This document shows positions 17,596 through 29,168 of a DNA stretch of 64,000 bases, one piece after another. The number at the start of each line of letters is the position of its first letter. Within the stretch, counting starts at the first letter, position 1. This DNA is from Pleurocapsa minor HA4230-MV1 (lineage in GTDB: Bacteria; Cyanobacteriota; Cyanobacteriia; Cyanobacteriales; Xenococcaceae). The position numbers and the translations under genes were made by a program. A model generated the notes under the pieces. The model worked only from the letters and a program-made list of their open reading frames with translations, was not told the origin of the DNA and ran no database searches. The stretch spans positions 372,001 to 436,000 of the forward strand of contig JAHHHZ010000011.1 in assembly GCA_019359095.1 (NCBI GenBank), given 5' to 3'.

Positions 17596-19275
17596 ATGAT
17601 TAACTACCATCAAAATTTGCCAGAAGACTTTGAATCTCGGCAACAAGGAGCTTCCTTAAAACGTAAACAGACCTTAAATGATGCCTTCAATGCTTTCCTA
17701 ACTTCGTCACCATCAATCAACGGAGATGCAGAACGATTTGAACAGCTAGGTTTTCCAGGGTTTGCTTCTTTTACTAAAGCTCTAGCTCATAATTCAATTG
17801 GGTTGGTGGAACAATCATCTTACGAGTCACTACTGACGGCGATTCAACAAGGCACTCAAGAAGCTTTTGAGGAAGTTCAACTCGGTGGCGGGGTTCGCTT
17901 ACTGACTAATCCACTTAATGCCTATTCATTTCAATTACTCGGCAATGATGCTCATGGCGCACGAATAGCAGCAGCTCCTAAGTTTGCCAGTCGCAATACA
18001 GCAATTGATATGGTCGAGCGTTATTGGATGGCACTGGCGCGAGATATCCGCTTCGATCAATATGCTCATAGTCAGCTAATCGCTGATGCTTGCGAGGACT
18101 TAAATAACTTGGGGTTTGAGCAACAGTTTGGTTTTCAATGCTTGCCAGACACGATCTTTCGCGGGCCTTATGAAGGTTGTGATGTAGGCCCTCATGTTTC
18201 TCAGTTCCTACTGCAAGATTTCCAGTTTGGCAATCAGCCAATTAGACAGTTGCAGCGTTATCCAAGAGAGAGGCTTGATTACCTAACGGATTTTGAGACT
18301 TGGAGCAAAGTCAACAATGGGGAAATTAATCCAACAGGTTCAGACATTATTGACGGTACGCGCTATATTACAACCTTGCGCGATGGTGGTCAGTGGGTTC
18401 ATCTTGATTTTCCACATCAAGCGGGTCTTTGGGCGACAATTATTCTCCTGGGTCTGAAGACAAACGTAGCAGATGCGAGTCCCTACGCCAATGGAGATAT
18501 CACAAGTTCCGAGGCGTTTGGTAGTCTGGGCAGTCCAGATATTACGCTTCAGAGTGTTCTTGCTGGGGTCTCTGCTCTCAAGCACGCATGGTTTCAAAAA
18601 TGGGGGGTTCATCAGCGTTTAAGACCAGAAGTATACGCCCAGCGTCTTGAGCTTTGCCGACGTGGATCGCTGGGTAACTATCCTGATAGCCCACTCAATA
18701 ATGACAAATTTAACGGGCTTTTTGGCGAAGGTGCGGACGTTTGGCGCGAGACCAAAGTACTCGATCGCATTCTTAAACATAATCAGCAACAAAACTTAGC
18801 TCAAAGTCGTAGCGATCAAAATGGGACTTGGTTACTACCAATGGCTTTTCCCGAAGGTTCGCCAACCCATCCTTCATATCCTGGTGGACATTCGGCATTT
18901 GTCGCTGCTGCTGCAACTATTGCCAAAGCATTTTTTGCCGATGGTGAATTTTTCCATCCCAAAGTGCCAATCGATCATGGTCAGCAATTAGGAGATTTTA
19001 GAGGCCCGACGCTGACTATCCATGGTGAGCTTAACAAACTGATTGCCAATGTTACCTTGTTCCGTGACGGGGCGGGGATGAACTGGCGTACCGATGGGAC
19101 AGTTTCTGGTTGGAATGCTGCGTTTGACCGTCAAGGCAACGGCATTGAGACTGGCGGTAATCTGCTGGGAGAGAAGATGGCAATTAGTATCTTGCGGGAC
19201 ATCAAGCGCACTTATCGAGAAGAGGTGGGAACTTTTGAGTTTCGCGACCTAGGTGGCAATTTAATTCAAATATAA
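17596..19275 (+). CDS. Vanadium haloperoxidase-like protein (PAP2 superfamily), altered active site
   Basis: A 559-residue protein of the vanadium-dependent bromoperoxidase family. Lys335 and Arg343 in FQKWGVHQRLRPE, the HPSYPGGH block ending in His432, and Arg490 fall at the expected spacing for vanadate-binding residues. Two positions differ: the usual Ser before Gly-His is Gly430, and the axial His expected six residues after the last Arg is Asn496 (FRDGAGMNW, codon AAC at 19081). Loss of the axial His should weaken vanadate binding, so it may be an inactive, phosphatase-like or otherwise altered member. No signal peptide is seen. It stands alone after a repeat-rich gap. Confidence 0.85.
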   Translation: MINYHQNLPEDFESRQQGASLKRKQTLNDAFNAFLTSSPSINGDAERFEQLGFPGFASFTKALAHNSIGLVEQSSYESLLTAIQQGTQEAFEEVQLGGGVRLLTNPLNAYSFQLLGNDAHGARIAAAPKFASRNTAIDMVERYWMALARDIRFDQYAHSQLIADACEDLNNLGFEQQFGFQCLPDTIFRGPYEGCDVGPHVSQFLLQDFQFGNQPIRQLQRYPRERLDYLTDFETWSKVNNGEINPTGSDIIDGTRYITTLRDGGQWVHLDFPHQAGLWATIILLGLKTNVADASPYANGDITSSEAFGSLGSPDITLQSVLAGVSALKHAWFQKWGVHQRLRPEVYAQRLELCRRGSLGNYPDSPLNNDKFNGLFGEGADVWRETKVLDRILKHNQQQNLAQSRSDQNGTWLLPMAFPEGSPTHPSYPGGHSAFVAAAATIAKAFFADGEFFHPKVPIDHGQQLGDFRGPTLTIHGELNKLIANVTLFRDGAGMNWRTDGTVSGWNAAFDRQGNGIETGGNLLGEKMAISILRDIKRTYREEVGTFEFRDLGGNLIQI

Positions 19276-19391
19276 AACAAATATAGAAATATACATTGTT
19301 TTTCAGCTTACAGTCTGTTGAAATTGGCGATCGCCAATTTGGCCAATTGTCGGTGAAAATTGCCCAAGCTAGATCTTCTTAATCTAAAGAC

Positions 19392-19538
19392 ATGAATGCA
19401 CCTAATAAAAATAACAGTAAAAATAATAAAAATAAACTGCCTGAGTGGCAATCGGTAAAAATGAGAACTCTGATCGAGCAACATTGGTCAGAAGTATGGA
19501 AAATTGTCATAGCCAGAGACCGTTCTAGCCAAAATTAA
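19392..19538 (+). CDS. Possible 48-residue protein
   Basis: An ATG-started frame giving a Lys/Asn-rich N-terminus and then LPEWQSVKMRTLIEQHW and a helical, Trp-containing tail ending RDRSSQN. The composition after residue 15 looks protein-like and amphipathic. Nothing is recognised and there is no strong ribosome site. It sits alone between two larger genes on the same strand. Treat as a candidate only. Confidence 0.35.
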   Translation: MNAPNKNNSKNNKNKLPEWQSVKMRTLIEQHWSEVWKIVIARDRSSQN

Positions 19539-19743
19539 GCTTAATATCTACTGTGGCAAAAAAGCTAGCAGGTAATGCTATTCTGTAGTTTAGGTTGCTC
19601 AAAAGTGCTAAACATCAGTAAAGAAGAGTAACAATTGTTCACTATAGCTACGATAAATTGCCTAAAATTTGCTTAACTTCTTCTAATTTAACTGTTTTAA
19701 TTAGCAGAATAGATTAAAGTGCCAAAATTAGTGTTTAATCGCC

Positions 19744-21081
19744 ATGAATCTCGATCGTCTTCTTGAGACAATTGACCGTCAACTAATTGACCACCAAGAT
19801 CGTCCTCTTCATGCCACAGAAATTCTGATTTTGCGGGGAAATTGGCAGTTCAAAACCTACAACCAAATTGCTCTAGAGGCAGATTATAGTCCTGGCTATT
19901 TTACTACTGTTGTTGCCCCTGAATTATATCAGCGGCTTTCGCAACTTATCGGTCAGCGCGTGACCAAAAAGAACTGTCGGGTGTTATTAGAGTCTTATGT
20001 CGCAACTAATCCAGTGGTTTCTGCTCCTGAAACCGCCAAGCAAGATCTAACTAGATCTTTCCAGATTAACCCAGATGCTTTACCCTGCTACCCTAGTGGC
20101 TCAGTACCTTTAGACTCTCCCTTTTATCTCGAACGCTTTGCTGTTGAGGAGCAAGTAGAGCGAGAAATTAGGAAACCAGGGGCCTTAATTAGAATTAAAG
20201 CTCCCAGAGAAATGGGTAAAACTTCACTGTTATTAAGAATTCTCGACTATGCTAATCAGCACAACTACCGTACCGTTAGCCTAAATCTTGAGCAAGCCGA
20301 TCAAGCAATTTTAGAAGATTTAAATCAATTTTTGCGCTGGCTGTGTGCCAATATTAGCCGTCAACTTGGACGCAAACCGATGCTAGATGAGTATTGGGAT
20401 GAAGATATGGGCAGTAAAATTAGCTCGACCCTTTATCTACAGGATTACATACTAGAGTCAATTGATACTCCCTTGGTCTTGGCGTTGGATGAAGTCAATC
20501 AGGTTTTTGAACATCCCCAAGTAGCGAAAGATTTTTTGCCTTTATTGCGTTCGTGGTATGAAGAGGCAAAAAGACTGCCTATTTGGCAAAAGCTGCGACT
20601 AATTGTAATTCACTCAACCGAAATTTATGTCCCGCTTCAGCTCAATCAGTCACCGTTTAATGTCGGGTTACCAATTCAGTTAGAAGATTTTAATTTAGCC
20701 CAAGTACAGCAGTTAGCTCAACGTTATGGACTCAACTGGGAAGATGGTGTTTTAGGTAAACAGCTAATGTCTATGGTCGGTGGACATCCTGCACTGGTTA
20801 ACTTGGCTCTCTATCATCTTAGTCGGCAAGAAATAACTATGTCGCAACTGCTAGAAGCTGCTCCTACGGCTATGGGAATTTATGCTCATCACTTGCAACG
20901 TCATTGGGCAACCTTGAAAAGACAGCCTGAATTAGACCAGGCGCTTGATACTGTTTTCAAGGCGAGGGAGCCTGTTACCTTAGATCCAATCATCGCTTAT
21001 AAGCTTAGTAGTATGGGGGTTATTAAGCAATTAGGCGATAAAGCGATCGCAGGTTGTGAATTATATCGGCGGTATTTTTGA
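19744..21081 (+). CDS. vMAP-domain AAA-like (AAA_35) ATPase
   Basis: A 445-residue protein. The first about 85 residues (ATEILILRGNW, then YNQIALEADYS) form the helix-turn-helix-like vMAP domain found in vWA-MoxR-associated proteins. An AAA_35 STAND-like ATPase follows, with a variant P-loop APREMGKTS at 153-161, a Walker B-like LALDEVNQ near 235 and a helical C-terminus. Relatives are predicted to act in signalling or conflict systems; no effector is fused here. The same ATPase type forms the C-terminus of the convergent 2049-residue kinase next door. The stop codon is immediately followed by a GGAAGTA heptamer array. Confidence 0.85.
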   Translation: MNLDRLLETIDRQLIDHQDRPLHATEILILRGNWQFKTYNQIALEADYSPGYFTTVVAPELYQRLSQLIGQRVTKKNCRVLLESYVATNPVVSAPETAKQDLTRSFQINPDALPCYPSGSVPLDSPFYLERFAVEEQVEREIRKPGALIRIKAPREMGKTSLLLRILDYANQHNYRTVSLNLEQADQAILEDLNQFLRWLCANISRQLGRKPMLDEYWDEDMGSKISSTLYLQDYILESIDTPLVLALDEVNQVFEHPQVAKDFLPLLRSWYEEAKRLPIWQKLRLIVIHSTEIYVPLQLNQSPFNVGLPIQLEDFNLAQVQQLAQRYGLNWEDGVLGKQLMSMVGGHPALVNLALYHLSRQEITMSQLLEAAPTAMGIYAHHLQRHWATLKRQPELDQALDTVFKAREPVTLDPIIAYKLSSMGVIKQLGDKAIAGCELYRRYF

Positions 21082-21124
21082 AATAGGAAATAGGAAGTAG
21101 GAAGTAGGAAGTAGGAAATAGGAA
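21081..21124. repeat. GGAAATA/GGAAGTA heptamer array (STRR)
   Basis: About six heptamers alternating GGAAATA and GGAAGTA, starting at the last base of the vMAP-ATPase stop codon and ending just before the 3' end of the giant kinase gene. Same family as the arrays near 5222 and 56315. Confidence 0.85.
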
Positions 21125-21135
21125 TTTTAATTCAA

Positions 21136-24100
21136 TTAAATAAAGATTGATTGATAAATACGATTTTGGACTTTTAAAATTCCCTGTTGCTTCACGACTA
21201 GCCCAGATAACAATAATTCTCTTTCCGCTGAACTATTAACCGCGACAACCTCTGTTTGATGCAAAATTTGGCGATAAAGCTCTAGTAGTTGGACGGACTG
21301 TTTACTTTTAAGCAGGCGATCGCGAATAGTTCTTAGATGTTCAGGCTCATCTTGAGATTCCCAATTGGCGATGATCTTGGTTTGCACTAAGTTCTCAATC
21401 CAGGCGGCTTCTGTGTTGCTAGGAATAGAAGATGAAGTACTGCGAATCAGTTTACATAGCTTTTGCGTCAAAAAAGGCTGACCACTCGTCCAGGCTAATA
21501 CTTCTTTTAGCACCGTCTGGGGATTACTTACTTTTTCGCTGAGTCCTTGCAGTAGAGGCTGTGCTTCATGTTCTTTAAAACCCTCTAGTTGGATTGCCTG
21601 ACCAATATTAAAGGGAGTTGTCTGGATATCGGTCATTAAATCTGAGGGGGTAGCAACGCCAAAAAAAGCAAAGGTTAAACGTTGATACTCTTGATTAAGA
21701 CTACGCTGGTTATAACAGGAGCGAATTAAAGCAAAAAAGTCATTGACTGGGAAATTCAAGCCCAGGACACTATCAATTTCATCGATAAAAATTACTATTT
21801 TTTGTGGCATAGCGGGATCTTGTTGTCCCACCTCAACCAGCAAAACTTCTTCGATAAATTGACTCAACCGCTGCACGGGAGAAATATCTATTCGTTCTTG
21901 CCACCAAGTTTTTAGCTTAACCTTTCTGAGTAAACCAAAACTGCGCCATAGTTCGACAGTCAAGCCTTTATACCATTGTTCGGGGGTAATATTTTCGCTC
22001 CCAATACGGGTCAGATCGATCGCCCCACAGCTAAATCCTTCATGCTGGAGGTGGTGCATCATGTGTACCATGAGGCTAGATTTGCCCATTTGCCGAGGAT
22101 TGAGAACATAACAAAACTCTCCCTGTTTTAAAGCCTTGTAAAGACTACGATCTGCCGAGCGCACGACATAGGTAGGAGCATCCATCGGCAAACTTCCCCC
22201 TACTTGATAGTCAAAAGTAGCATCTGGTTCGGCATTTTTAAGTAACTCGTTTTCAAACAATAATTCTGCTTGGGTGGCTTTAAGAATTTCTAAAGTTTGA
22301 GATAGTTCATAGGTGCGTTCTTGCACTTTTTGTTCTAGGGTGCGGTTAGCCAAAGCTAATTCATCTTTTGCCTGTTGCAAGGCGATGTTCTTGAGTTCAA
22401 GTTTATGGGTAAACTGAATGCGTTCCGCTTCTAGGTGTTTACGTTCGCTGATATCGGCAAAAGCGGCGATCGCATATTTAATCTTGCCCGTTTCATCAAA
22501 AATTGGGGTGGCAGAAACTTCCAGCGGCATAATTTCATTAGTCAAGTGCAGTTCAAGATCGTCTTTTTTGACCGTTTCACCAGCGAGCGCACGGGCAATG
22601 GGCAATTCTGCTACTGGATATAATTGTTCGGTTCCCGCTTGATAGACTCGATAAACTTCTGCTATTTGCTCAGTTGTAATGTGTGCTGGGGCATTGCTTT
22701 CATGCGCTAACGTCTTGGCTATTTGATTGGCATAATAAACTTCCCCTGTGAGTTCGTGAACAGATACTCCCACAGGCATCGCTTCTAAAAATTGCGCCAG
22801 ACGGCTTTGATTTTCCTGTAGCTCGGTGTAGAGTTTGGCATTGGTAATAGCGATCGCTGCTTGGCTGGATAAAACTTGCAGAATTTCTAATCTTTCTTGG
22901 GTAAATGCGCCGACGATCAGATTGTTTTCTAAATAGACAATGCCCCGCAGTTTACCTTGATCCATTAGTGGCGTACACAAGAGAGATTTAATCGGATGGG
23001 ATTTAAGATAAGGATCTTGATTAAAATCACTCTCTCTGGTGGCATTATTTTTTAGTACAGTTTTTTGGGTACGAGCAACATAGTTAATGATTGATGTCGG
23101 CAGGCAGCCGCGAATGGGAAGCGACTTAACCACCGTCACCTCATTGGCATCCACCGAACCAGATGCCTCGATTAGCAGTTTCCCCTCGGTTTCTAAAATC
23201 AGGCAGCCAATTTGCGCCCCCGCACTCTCAATCAAAATTTTCATTAGTCTGGCGAGTAATTTATCCAAAACTATCTCGCTGGAGATTGCTTGAGATGCTT
23301 TGATGATCGTGGCTAAGTCTAAGACTTCTCCTGAACGAGTGTTGGAAGTAGTAGTTCTCAACTTTTCTGTCGTCGAAGTAGTAGGGCCCCAAAGGCTTAA
23401 AAACTGTGGGTATTTGGTTTGCAAATCTTCAACCTTGGCGGTTGCTCCCCAAAGAGAATAAAGATACTGTGCTTCATTTAAATAAACTGGGGCAATTTTA
23501 ACTTTACCCCAGTCTAAATAAAACTTGGCTGCCAGTTCGTTGGCAAAAGCTTCTTCATTGATATATTTATGTTCTCTAGCTTCAGCGATGGCGCGATCGT
23601 AAAAATCTATTGCCTCAAGATAGCAGCCTTGAATGCGATATTGTTCTGCTTGGATTAAGTACAACTTGTGCAAATAATTCATGGGGGCATGATCTGCCCA
23701 CTCCTGCATTTTAGTTTTACGGGCAGCAACTCGGAGCAATATTTGCTGCTGCTGGCAAATTGACACAGAACTGTAAATACCTAAATGGGCTAAAGTATCA
23801 TAATAATTGAATAGAGGAATAAGTAAGGTTGCTGTTGCTCCATCTAAATACTCTTGGGCTTGATTGGCGTTGGCTACTGCCTGATGGTATTCGCCAAACA
23901 GACAACACAGATATAATTTGTTAACGTATAAAGCACAAAGAGCATAGCGATCGTTTGCCGACTGGTGCAGGGGAAGCATTACTTCTTCATCATAAAGTTC
24001 CCCCAGCAAACGGTAGGGACTTTGAGAGCAACCCATTAAATTTAAGACAGTTTGACCGTAAATTTTGAGATAATTAAGCGTATTTTGCTGTTTGAGTTTA

Positions 24101-27100
24101 CTAAAAGCGCGATCGTAAGCTGCTATTTCTGCTGCTAATTGAGTAAGTTCTTTGCCGACAAAAGCTGAATGAAACGAATAGATATAGGCGCATGTAGTTC
24201 CATAGTATAAGTCGCCCATTTCTAAGCCGATTTGATAGGCAGATTGCAGAGATGCTAATGAGTTTCTGACTGGTTCTTGCCAGATACTAATTGCCGTAGA
24301 AAATACAGCGATTATTTTAGGCAATAGTTCTGGTGTGCGTAATTGATCGGCAAGATTTAAAGCCAGCCGTCCAAATCGATAGCCTGTTTCAATTTCACCC
24401 ACTACACCACAAAGAATTAGCCCATAGTTAACATAAGCAAAAGCAGATAAGGAACTATTTCCCGATTGAATCGATAAATTAACTTGCTTAGACACCAGTA
24501 TTGGTAGTAGTTGAGGCGCAGCAATAAAGATCGAAGAGAAAATCGAACTAGCTATCTGCATGACAGCTAATTTTTCTGGATCGATCATTTGAGGTAAGTT
24601 AATTAAATCCTCAATCTCTTTGCCAGCCAAATTTGTTTGCGTTTTGGCTAGTTCTTGTTGAATGTCTAATAATTGAGGCGACTGGGAAAAGGTAAACTCT
24701 AAATTTTCCAGCAGAGTTAGAGCCATTTGAATTGCGGTTAAGTCTTGATTTTGTGCCTGGTAAGCTTCGAGCTGCACTTGATAAACCTTGACTCGATCTA
24801 ACAAGGTTTGAGCCTGTTGCTGCACCACTGAAGCGAAATGTTCCATCTGCTCAAAATCGCCATTTAAATAGGCTACCTCTGCTGCCTCAGAATAAAGAGC
24901 CAGGATCAGATTGTAATTAGTCAACCAGCTTTCATCCGTTAAGAATTCTTGACCGAGCTTGAGATATTTGAGTGCTGCATCATAAGCGTTGGCTGCCTTA
25001 GCTTTTTGCCCTGCCAATAAGTTTAGTTGAGCAATTTCAGTGCGCTGTGAGCGATCGCTAATCAGTTGCTGTCCTAGATTAAGATGATCGACAATTTTAA
25101 AGATCTTTTCGGCTAACTCCTCGGCTGGAGTATGTGACCAAAGTAAACGACCAATTTGAAGATGAATAGATCGCTTTTGTGCTTCATCAATTAAATTATA
25201 AGCTCCTTGTTGAATGCGATCGTGTCCAAATTTATAATTTTGAATTAGTAATCGCTCATCTAATTCTGATAGAGGAATAGTTAAACCTGTATTAATCGTG
25301 GGGGTTAAATTTTCAAACAGCGATTCAGCCGATTTGCCACAGATCATCGAGATAGTGTCCAAGTCAAATTCTGCCCCAATGCAGGCTGCTAGACTCAATA
25401 TCTCTTGAGTAGATTGAGGCAATTTCCGCATTTTGCCGATCATAAACTCGACCAGATTATCGGTACTGCTAATTCTTTCAATTTTTTTAAGATCCCATTG
25501 CCAGTATCCTCGATGGTTTTTAGCTTCATTAACAGAATATTGAGCAGGATTAAATACCAGCAAATTATCTGCATAGATGCTTTTGAGAAATTCATTAATA
25601 AAAAAAGGATTGCCGTTAGTTTTTTGCCAGACTAATTCGGCAAGCGATCGCACATATTCTCTGGCTTGATTGAGGGTATCGGCAATTAATTGCTCAATCT
25701 GATTAATAGCCAAAGGCTTTAAAATAATTTGATTGACTATTGCTCCTTCTCGGCGCAATTTGTCTAGGGTAATGGTCAAGGGATGAATAGCGTTAATCTC
25801 ATTATGGCGATAGGAGCCGATCAAGAACAGATAGCTAAAATCGGCATCGATCATGATGCGCTCGATCAATTTTAGACTGGCAGAGTCTGCCCACTGTAAA
25901 TCATCCAAAAAGATCACTAAAGGATGTTTCTCAGAGCAAAAAACCCGAATAAAGTTTTTAAAAACTAAATTAAAGCGATTTTGAGCTGCTGTGGCTGCTA
26001 ATTCTGATAACGCTGGCTGCTGACCAATAATTAGTTCGACTTCGGGAATAACATTAATGATTAATTGACCATTTAGGCCTAATGCGTTTAAAAGCTTTTT
26101 ACGCCAGCGATTGAGTCTAAGGGTACTTTCCCCTAAAAGTTGTTTGACTAAATCAGTCAAGGCATCGACTACCGCAGAATAAGGAGTATTGCGCTGAAAT
26201 TGAGCAAATTTGCCCGAGATAAAATAACCCTGTTTCTCAGTGATGGGTTGATAAAGTTCTTGTACTAAGGTTGTTTTCCCCACGCCAGAATATCCCATAA
26301 CCAGCATTAGTTCGGTTTGAGAAATTGATGTTGCTGCCACTCGCTCAAATGCTTCTAGTAAAATAGAGATTTCTGACTCTCGACCATAGAGTTTTTGAGA
26401 AATATAAAATCTATTAGCTACATCTTGAGTGGCGATCGCAAAATCTGTGATTTTGCCTGTAGTTTCTAGTTGTCTTAAACATTCTGCTAAATCTGCTTGA
26501 ACACCATCGGCACTTTGATATCCCTCCTCGGAAGTTTTCGCCATCAATTTGAGGATTAACTTAGAAATAACTACAGGAATATCGGGATTAATCTGATGGG
26601 GAGGTAATGGTTCTTTTGCTAGATGAGAGTGGATCAACTCTAAAGCATCAGTTGTCTCAAAAGGCAATTGTTTGGTGAGCAGTTCGTAAAAAGTGACCCC
26701 CAGAGAATAAAGATCGCTGCGGTAATCTAAACTACGGTTCATTCGCCCCGTTTGTTCGGGGGAAATATAGGCTAAAGTACCCTCAAGCAAATGAGCATCT
26801 TTCAGACGTGGATTTTCCTGCTGAAGGATAGTAGCAATGCCAAAATCAATGATTTTGAGTTCTCCTGTGGCGGGGTTCAAGACAATATTGGCTGGATTAA
26901 TGTCTTTGTGAATAACCTTAGCTGCATGAACCTTACCCAAATTTTCCACAATCTCGATCGCGATCGCCAGAAATTCTCGGAGTGTTAAAGACTTTGACTC
27001 AACCCATTTTTTTAAAGATACAGCCCCAAAATCTTCGAGGATAATCACTAAGCTTCTACCATAAGGCTCTAGACCGTAAGCCTTGATTGCCCCCTCAAAC

Positions 27101-27285
27101 TTAAGGCTGCAAATGGTTTTATATTCCTGTCGATAGCGGGCAAGTTCTTGGGAAGTAGGATAGTCTTGTTTTAATACTTTGAGGATCACAGGCTGATTAT
27201 CTGCACAGTGAATACCCTGATAGACTTCTGAGTTAAAGCTTTCGTAGATTTTGGTGAGAACTTGATAGCCCCGCAAAGTTATCAT
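21136..27285 (-). CDS. Giant Ser/Thr kinase-AAA-TPR-GAF-PAS-AAA_35 signalling protein
   Basis: A 2049-residue protein. Residues 1-270: Ser/Thr kinase with Lys36, HKDINPANI (Asp128) and DFG (Asp147). About 300-640: a regulatory AAA/STAND ATPase, P-loop GYSGVGKTT near 331. About 650-1300: helical TPR-like repeats. About 1328-1480: GAF. About 1495-1615: PAS, then a coiled coil. The N-terminal order is that of cyanobacterial multidomain kinases that usually end in a histidine kinase or cyclase. Here the C-terminus (about 1690-2049) is instead an AAA_35 ATPase, P-loop NPRQMGKSS, like the convergent 19744 gene. It is a cytoplasmic sensor with three NTP-using domains; the signal is unknown. It stands alone. 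Confidence 0.92.
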   Translation of the reverse strand: MITLRGYQVLTKIYESFNSEVYQGIHCADNQPVILKVLKQDYPTSQELARYRQEYKTICSLKFEGAIKAYGLEPYGRSLVIILEDFGAVSLKKWVESKSLTLREFLAIAIEIVENLGKVHAAKVIHKDINPANIVLNPATGELKIIDFGIATILQQENPRLKDAHLLEGTLAYISPEQTGRMNRSLDYRSDLYSLGVTFYELLTKQLPFETTDALELIHSHLAKEPLPPHQINPDIPVVISKLILKLMAKTSEEGYQSADGVQADLAECLRQLETTGKITDFAIATQDVANRFYISQKLYGRESEISILLEAFERVAATSISQTELMLVMGYSGVGKTTLVQELYQPITEKQGYFISGKFAQFQRNTPYSAVVDALTDLVKQLLGESTLRLNRWRKKLLNALGLNGQLIINVIPEVELIIGQQPALSELAATAAQNRFNLVFKNFIRVFCSEKHPLVIFLDDLQWADSASLKLIERIMIDADFSYLFLIGSYRHNEINAIHPLTITLDKLRREGAIVNQIILKPLAINQIEQLIADTLNQAREYVRSLAELVWQKTNGNPFFINEFLKSIYADNLLVFNPAQYSVNEAKNHRGYWQWDLKKIERISSTDNLVEFMIGKMRKLPQSTQEILSLAACIGAEFDLDTISMICGKSAESLFENLTPTINTGLTIPLSELDERLLIQNYKFGHDRIQQGAYNLIDEAQKRSIHLQIGRLLWSHTPAEELAEKIFKIVDHLNLGQQLISDRSQRTEIAQLNLLAGQKAKAANAYDAALKYLKLGQEFLTDESWLTNYNLILALYSEAAEVAYLNGDFEQMEHFASVVQQQAQTLLDRVKVYQVQLEAYQAQNQDLTAIQMALTLLENLEFTFSQSPQLLDIQQELAKTQTNLAGKEIEDLINLPQMIDPEKLAVMQIASSIFSSIFIAAPQLLPILVSKQVNLSIQSGNSSLSAFAYVNYGLILCGVVGEIETGYRFGRLALNLADQLRTPELLPKIIAVFSTAISIWQEPVRNSLASLQSAYQIGLEMGDLYYGTTCAYIYSFHSAFVGKELTQLAAEIAAYDRAFSKLKQQNTLNYLKIYGQTVLNLMGCSQSPYRLLGELYDEEVMLPLHQSANDRYALCALYVNKLYLCCLFGEYHQAVANANQAQEYLDGATATLLIPLFNYYDTLAHLGIYSSVSICQQQQILLRVAARKTKMQEWADHAPMNYLHKLYLIQAEQYRIQGCYLEAIDFYDRAIAEAREHKYINEEAFANELAAKFYLDWGKVKIAPVYLNEAQYLYSLWGATAKVEDLQTKYPQFLSLWGPTTSTTEKLRTTTSNTRSGEVLDLATIIKASQAISSEIVLDKLLARLMKILIESAGAQIGCLILETEGKLLIEASGSVDANEVTVVKSLPIRGCLPTSIINYVARTQKTVLKNNATRESDFNQDPYLKSHPIKSLLCTPLMDQGKLRGIVYLENNLIVGAFTQERLEILQVLSSQAAIAITNAKLYTELQENQSRLAQFLEAMPVGVSVHELTGEVYYANQIAKTLAHESNAPAHITTEQIAEVYRVYQAGTEQLYPVAELPIARALAGETVKKDDLELHLTNEIMPLEVSATPIFDETGKIKYAIAAFADISERKHLEAERIQFTHKLELKNIALQQAKDELALANRTLEQKVQERTYELSQTLEILKATQAELLFENELLKNAEPDATFDYQVGGSLPMDAPTYVVRSADRSLYKALKQGEFCYVLNPRQMGKSSLMVHMMHHLQHEGFSCGAIDLTRIGSENITPEQWYKGLTVELWRSFGLLRKVKLKTWWQERIDISPVQRLSQFIEEVLLVEVGQQDPAMPQKIVIFIDEIDSVLGLNFPVNDFFALIRSCYNQRSLNQEYQRLTFAFFGVATPSDLMTDIQTTPFNIGQAIQLEGFKEHEAQPLLQGLSEKVSNPQTVLKEVLAWTSGQPFLTQKLCKLIRSTSSSIPSNTEAAWIENLVQTKIIANWESQDEPEHLRTIRDRLLKSKQSVQLLELYRQILHQTEVVAVNSSAERELLLSGLVVKQQGILKVQNRIYQSIFI

Positions 27286-27392
27286 GATAAATTGTTCAAA
27301 TAGTTCAGGTAAGGATTAAGTAGCAAGCAGCAACTGACTAGAAGAGATAATTAGGTTGTTAGTTTTTTTCCCTGCGTTTTGATCAAGAAGCC

Positions 27393-29168
27393 TCAATTTA
27401 CTTTTCGATTGAGAATATCGCTGGGTCGATTCATTAAGAATTCATACGGTACTTTCAGCGCACTACGTATAGCAGATTGCCATCTATCCACATTGTAATG
27501 AGATTGCCTGGGACTAATTTGTTCAAAATACTCTGAATGTAAAGTAAAACCAAAATTGATTGACGGAGGCTGAAGTTTAGCAATCGGCCCTTGACTAAGA
27601 TGTTCGGCAGCAAATAGCCACACTTCAGAACCTTGAGGGCCTAACACTGTAGCAAAAATAGCTCCTTTATTCTGTTCTTGAGGAATAAATTGAATACTAT
27701 CAAAAATATACTCATCAGGACAAACATAAAAATCGAGCAGTTCTTTACCTAAATTAAACACAGGAGTATCAGGATTTTGTTCTTGTTCTGTTTTAATCTT
27801 CTGGGTAAGTTCCTGCCAATTTTGAGCCAGATCAACTTTCGCTAAAACGGAAGGAAGATCGTGTTTAGGAAGTTGTTCGTCGGTTAAAATTCTATTCACA
27901 TGGTCACGGAAACTTAGATATTGACGACGGCAGATTAAATCTTGATGGTATCCGCCATAAGCTTGATAGATAGCTGAGTGTCCTTGAGGCGCAAAAAGCT
28001 CTCTGGGGTCAGCAGTATACAGCAGCGTGGAAAACCAACCTGGATGGATGAAAGCCTCTTGGCTAATTACTTGAGCAGACTTAGCATCGTTTTTAATTAC
28101 GACCTTACGCAAGACTCCAGGATCGAAGGCAAACATCCAAGGTATGCCATGATATTCTGAAGTATAGCGATCGCCGCTAAAATGTCTGACATCATCTGGT
28201 TTGATTGCATCACTGACACTAATGGTTGCTTGCTGTACGGCAACTAAATTGATTTTATTGTCATCATCGTGTTGATAATTACAGAGAAAGTGGTAACTGT
28301 CGCCCTCAAAAGTGATCAGGCGTGATGGAACAGGTTTAAGATCTGGTTGGAGATCTTGGCGGTTGACCAGATAAATTTGCGTTTTGGGATAAGCTTGTAA
28401 AGGCGAAACTTTGATGCCCAACAAGGTTGCCACGCCAATCTGAAATGGCATATCGGGAATCATAATCAATTTTTCGGTCACTATTGCTGTATGCGGGCTA
28501 CCGTCAAGAACCGTCCCTTCTAATTCCCAATGCTTTAAACTGCCTTCCCCATCCCAACTGGTGATATAAACCGCACTCACCATATCGGTAAATAATTTTC
28601 CTGGACGGAGTTGCGACTTTAATTCGCAGGTAATTAGCTCATGGGTATTAGGATCGTAAAAAGGATGAGCTGTATTTGCCACCAAGGGAAAAAGGGATAG
28701 GGGAATAGAAACAATATGTTCGTCAAAGTAGCCTATTGGGGTGATAGTTTCGAGGCTGATGGGATCTACCTCCCAATAACGCCCTGCATCTGCGGTCATA
28801 ATTGGTCTACCATCGAAATTAACAATGCCTGTATTAGCAATCTCTGCGATACCAATTAGACCAAGCCTGGCAGGAAAAAAAGCTTCGGGTAAAATTTCGC
28901 TAATTGGCGATTGTATTGAGTGCCAAAAACTATCCCAAGTAGTTAATTTTTGACGCCGAACTTGGATTTTTCCTCCTTGTGGCTGGAGATCGCACCTGAT
29001 AATTACCCCTTCTCCAGCAAATAAATGGCGATCGCTTCTACGGTGATAAGGAGCAACAATAAAAATATGACCCGATAAGTTATCTGGCCAATCTCCTTCA
29101 ATCTTAATCTCTTCACACAAACTATCAGAATCGGTAAAATTACGAAATTTGTTAACATCAACTGACAT
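27393..29168 (-). CDS. Carotenoid oxygenase family protein
   Basis: A 591-residue member of the RPE65/carotenoid cleavage oxygenase family, which uses a four-His non-haem iron in a seven-bladed propeller. The N-terminal LSGHIFIVAP with LFAGEGVI is the family's opening motif. Candidate iron ligands are His in NTAHPFYDP (about 166), the YHFLCNYQHD region (about 295), EYHGIPW (about 338) and one near the C-terminus (LHSEYFEQ, about 540). It diverges from well-known apocarotenoid cleavers, so the substrate may be a carotenoid, an apocarotenoid or another polyene. It is monocistronic; copy B of a 53-base repeat lies upstream. Confidence 0.85.
   Translation of the reverse strand: MSVDVNKFRNFTDSDSLCEEIKIEGDWPDNLSGHIFIVAPYHRRSDRHLFAGEGVIIRCDLQPQGGKIQVRRQKLTTWDSFWHSIQSPISEILPEAFFPARLGLIGIAEIANTGIVNFDGRPIMTADAGRYWEVDPISLETITPIGYFDEHIVSIPLSLFPLVANTAHPFYDPNTHELITCELKSQLRPGKLFTDMVSAVYITSWDGEGSLKHWELEGTVLDGSPHTAIVTEKLIMIPDMPFQIGVATLLGIKVSPLQAYPKTQIYLVNRQDLQPDLKPVPSRLITFEGDSYHFLCNYQHDDDNKINLVAVQQATISVSDAIKPDDVRHFSGDRYTSEYHGIPWMFAFDPGVLRKVVIKNDAKSAQVISQEAFIHPGWFSTLLYTADPRELFAPQGHSAIYQAYGGYHQDLICRRQYLSFRDHVNRILTDEQLPKHDLPSVLAKVDLAQNWQELTQKIKTEQEQNPDTPVFNLGKELLDFYVCPDEYIFDSIQFIPQEQNKGAIFATVLGPQGSEVWLFAAEHLSQGPIAKLQPPSINFGFTLHSEYFEQISPRQSHYNVDRWQSAIRSALKVPYEFLMNRPSDILNRKVN

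Noticed and set aside
17978-18612. Minus-strand ORFs of 87 and 90 residues
   Set aside because: They lie fully inside the haloperoxidase-like gene, whose motifs are clear on the plus strand.
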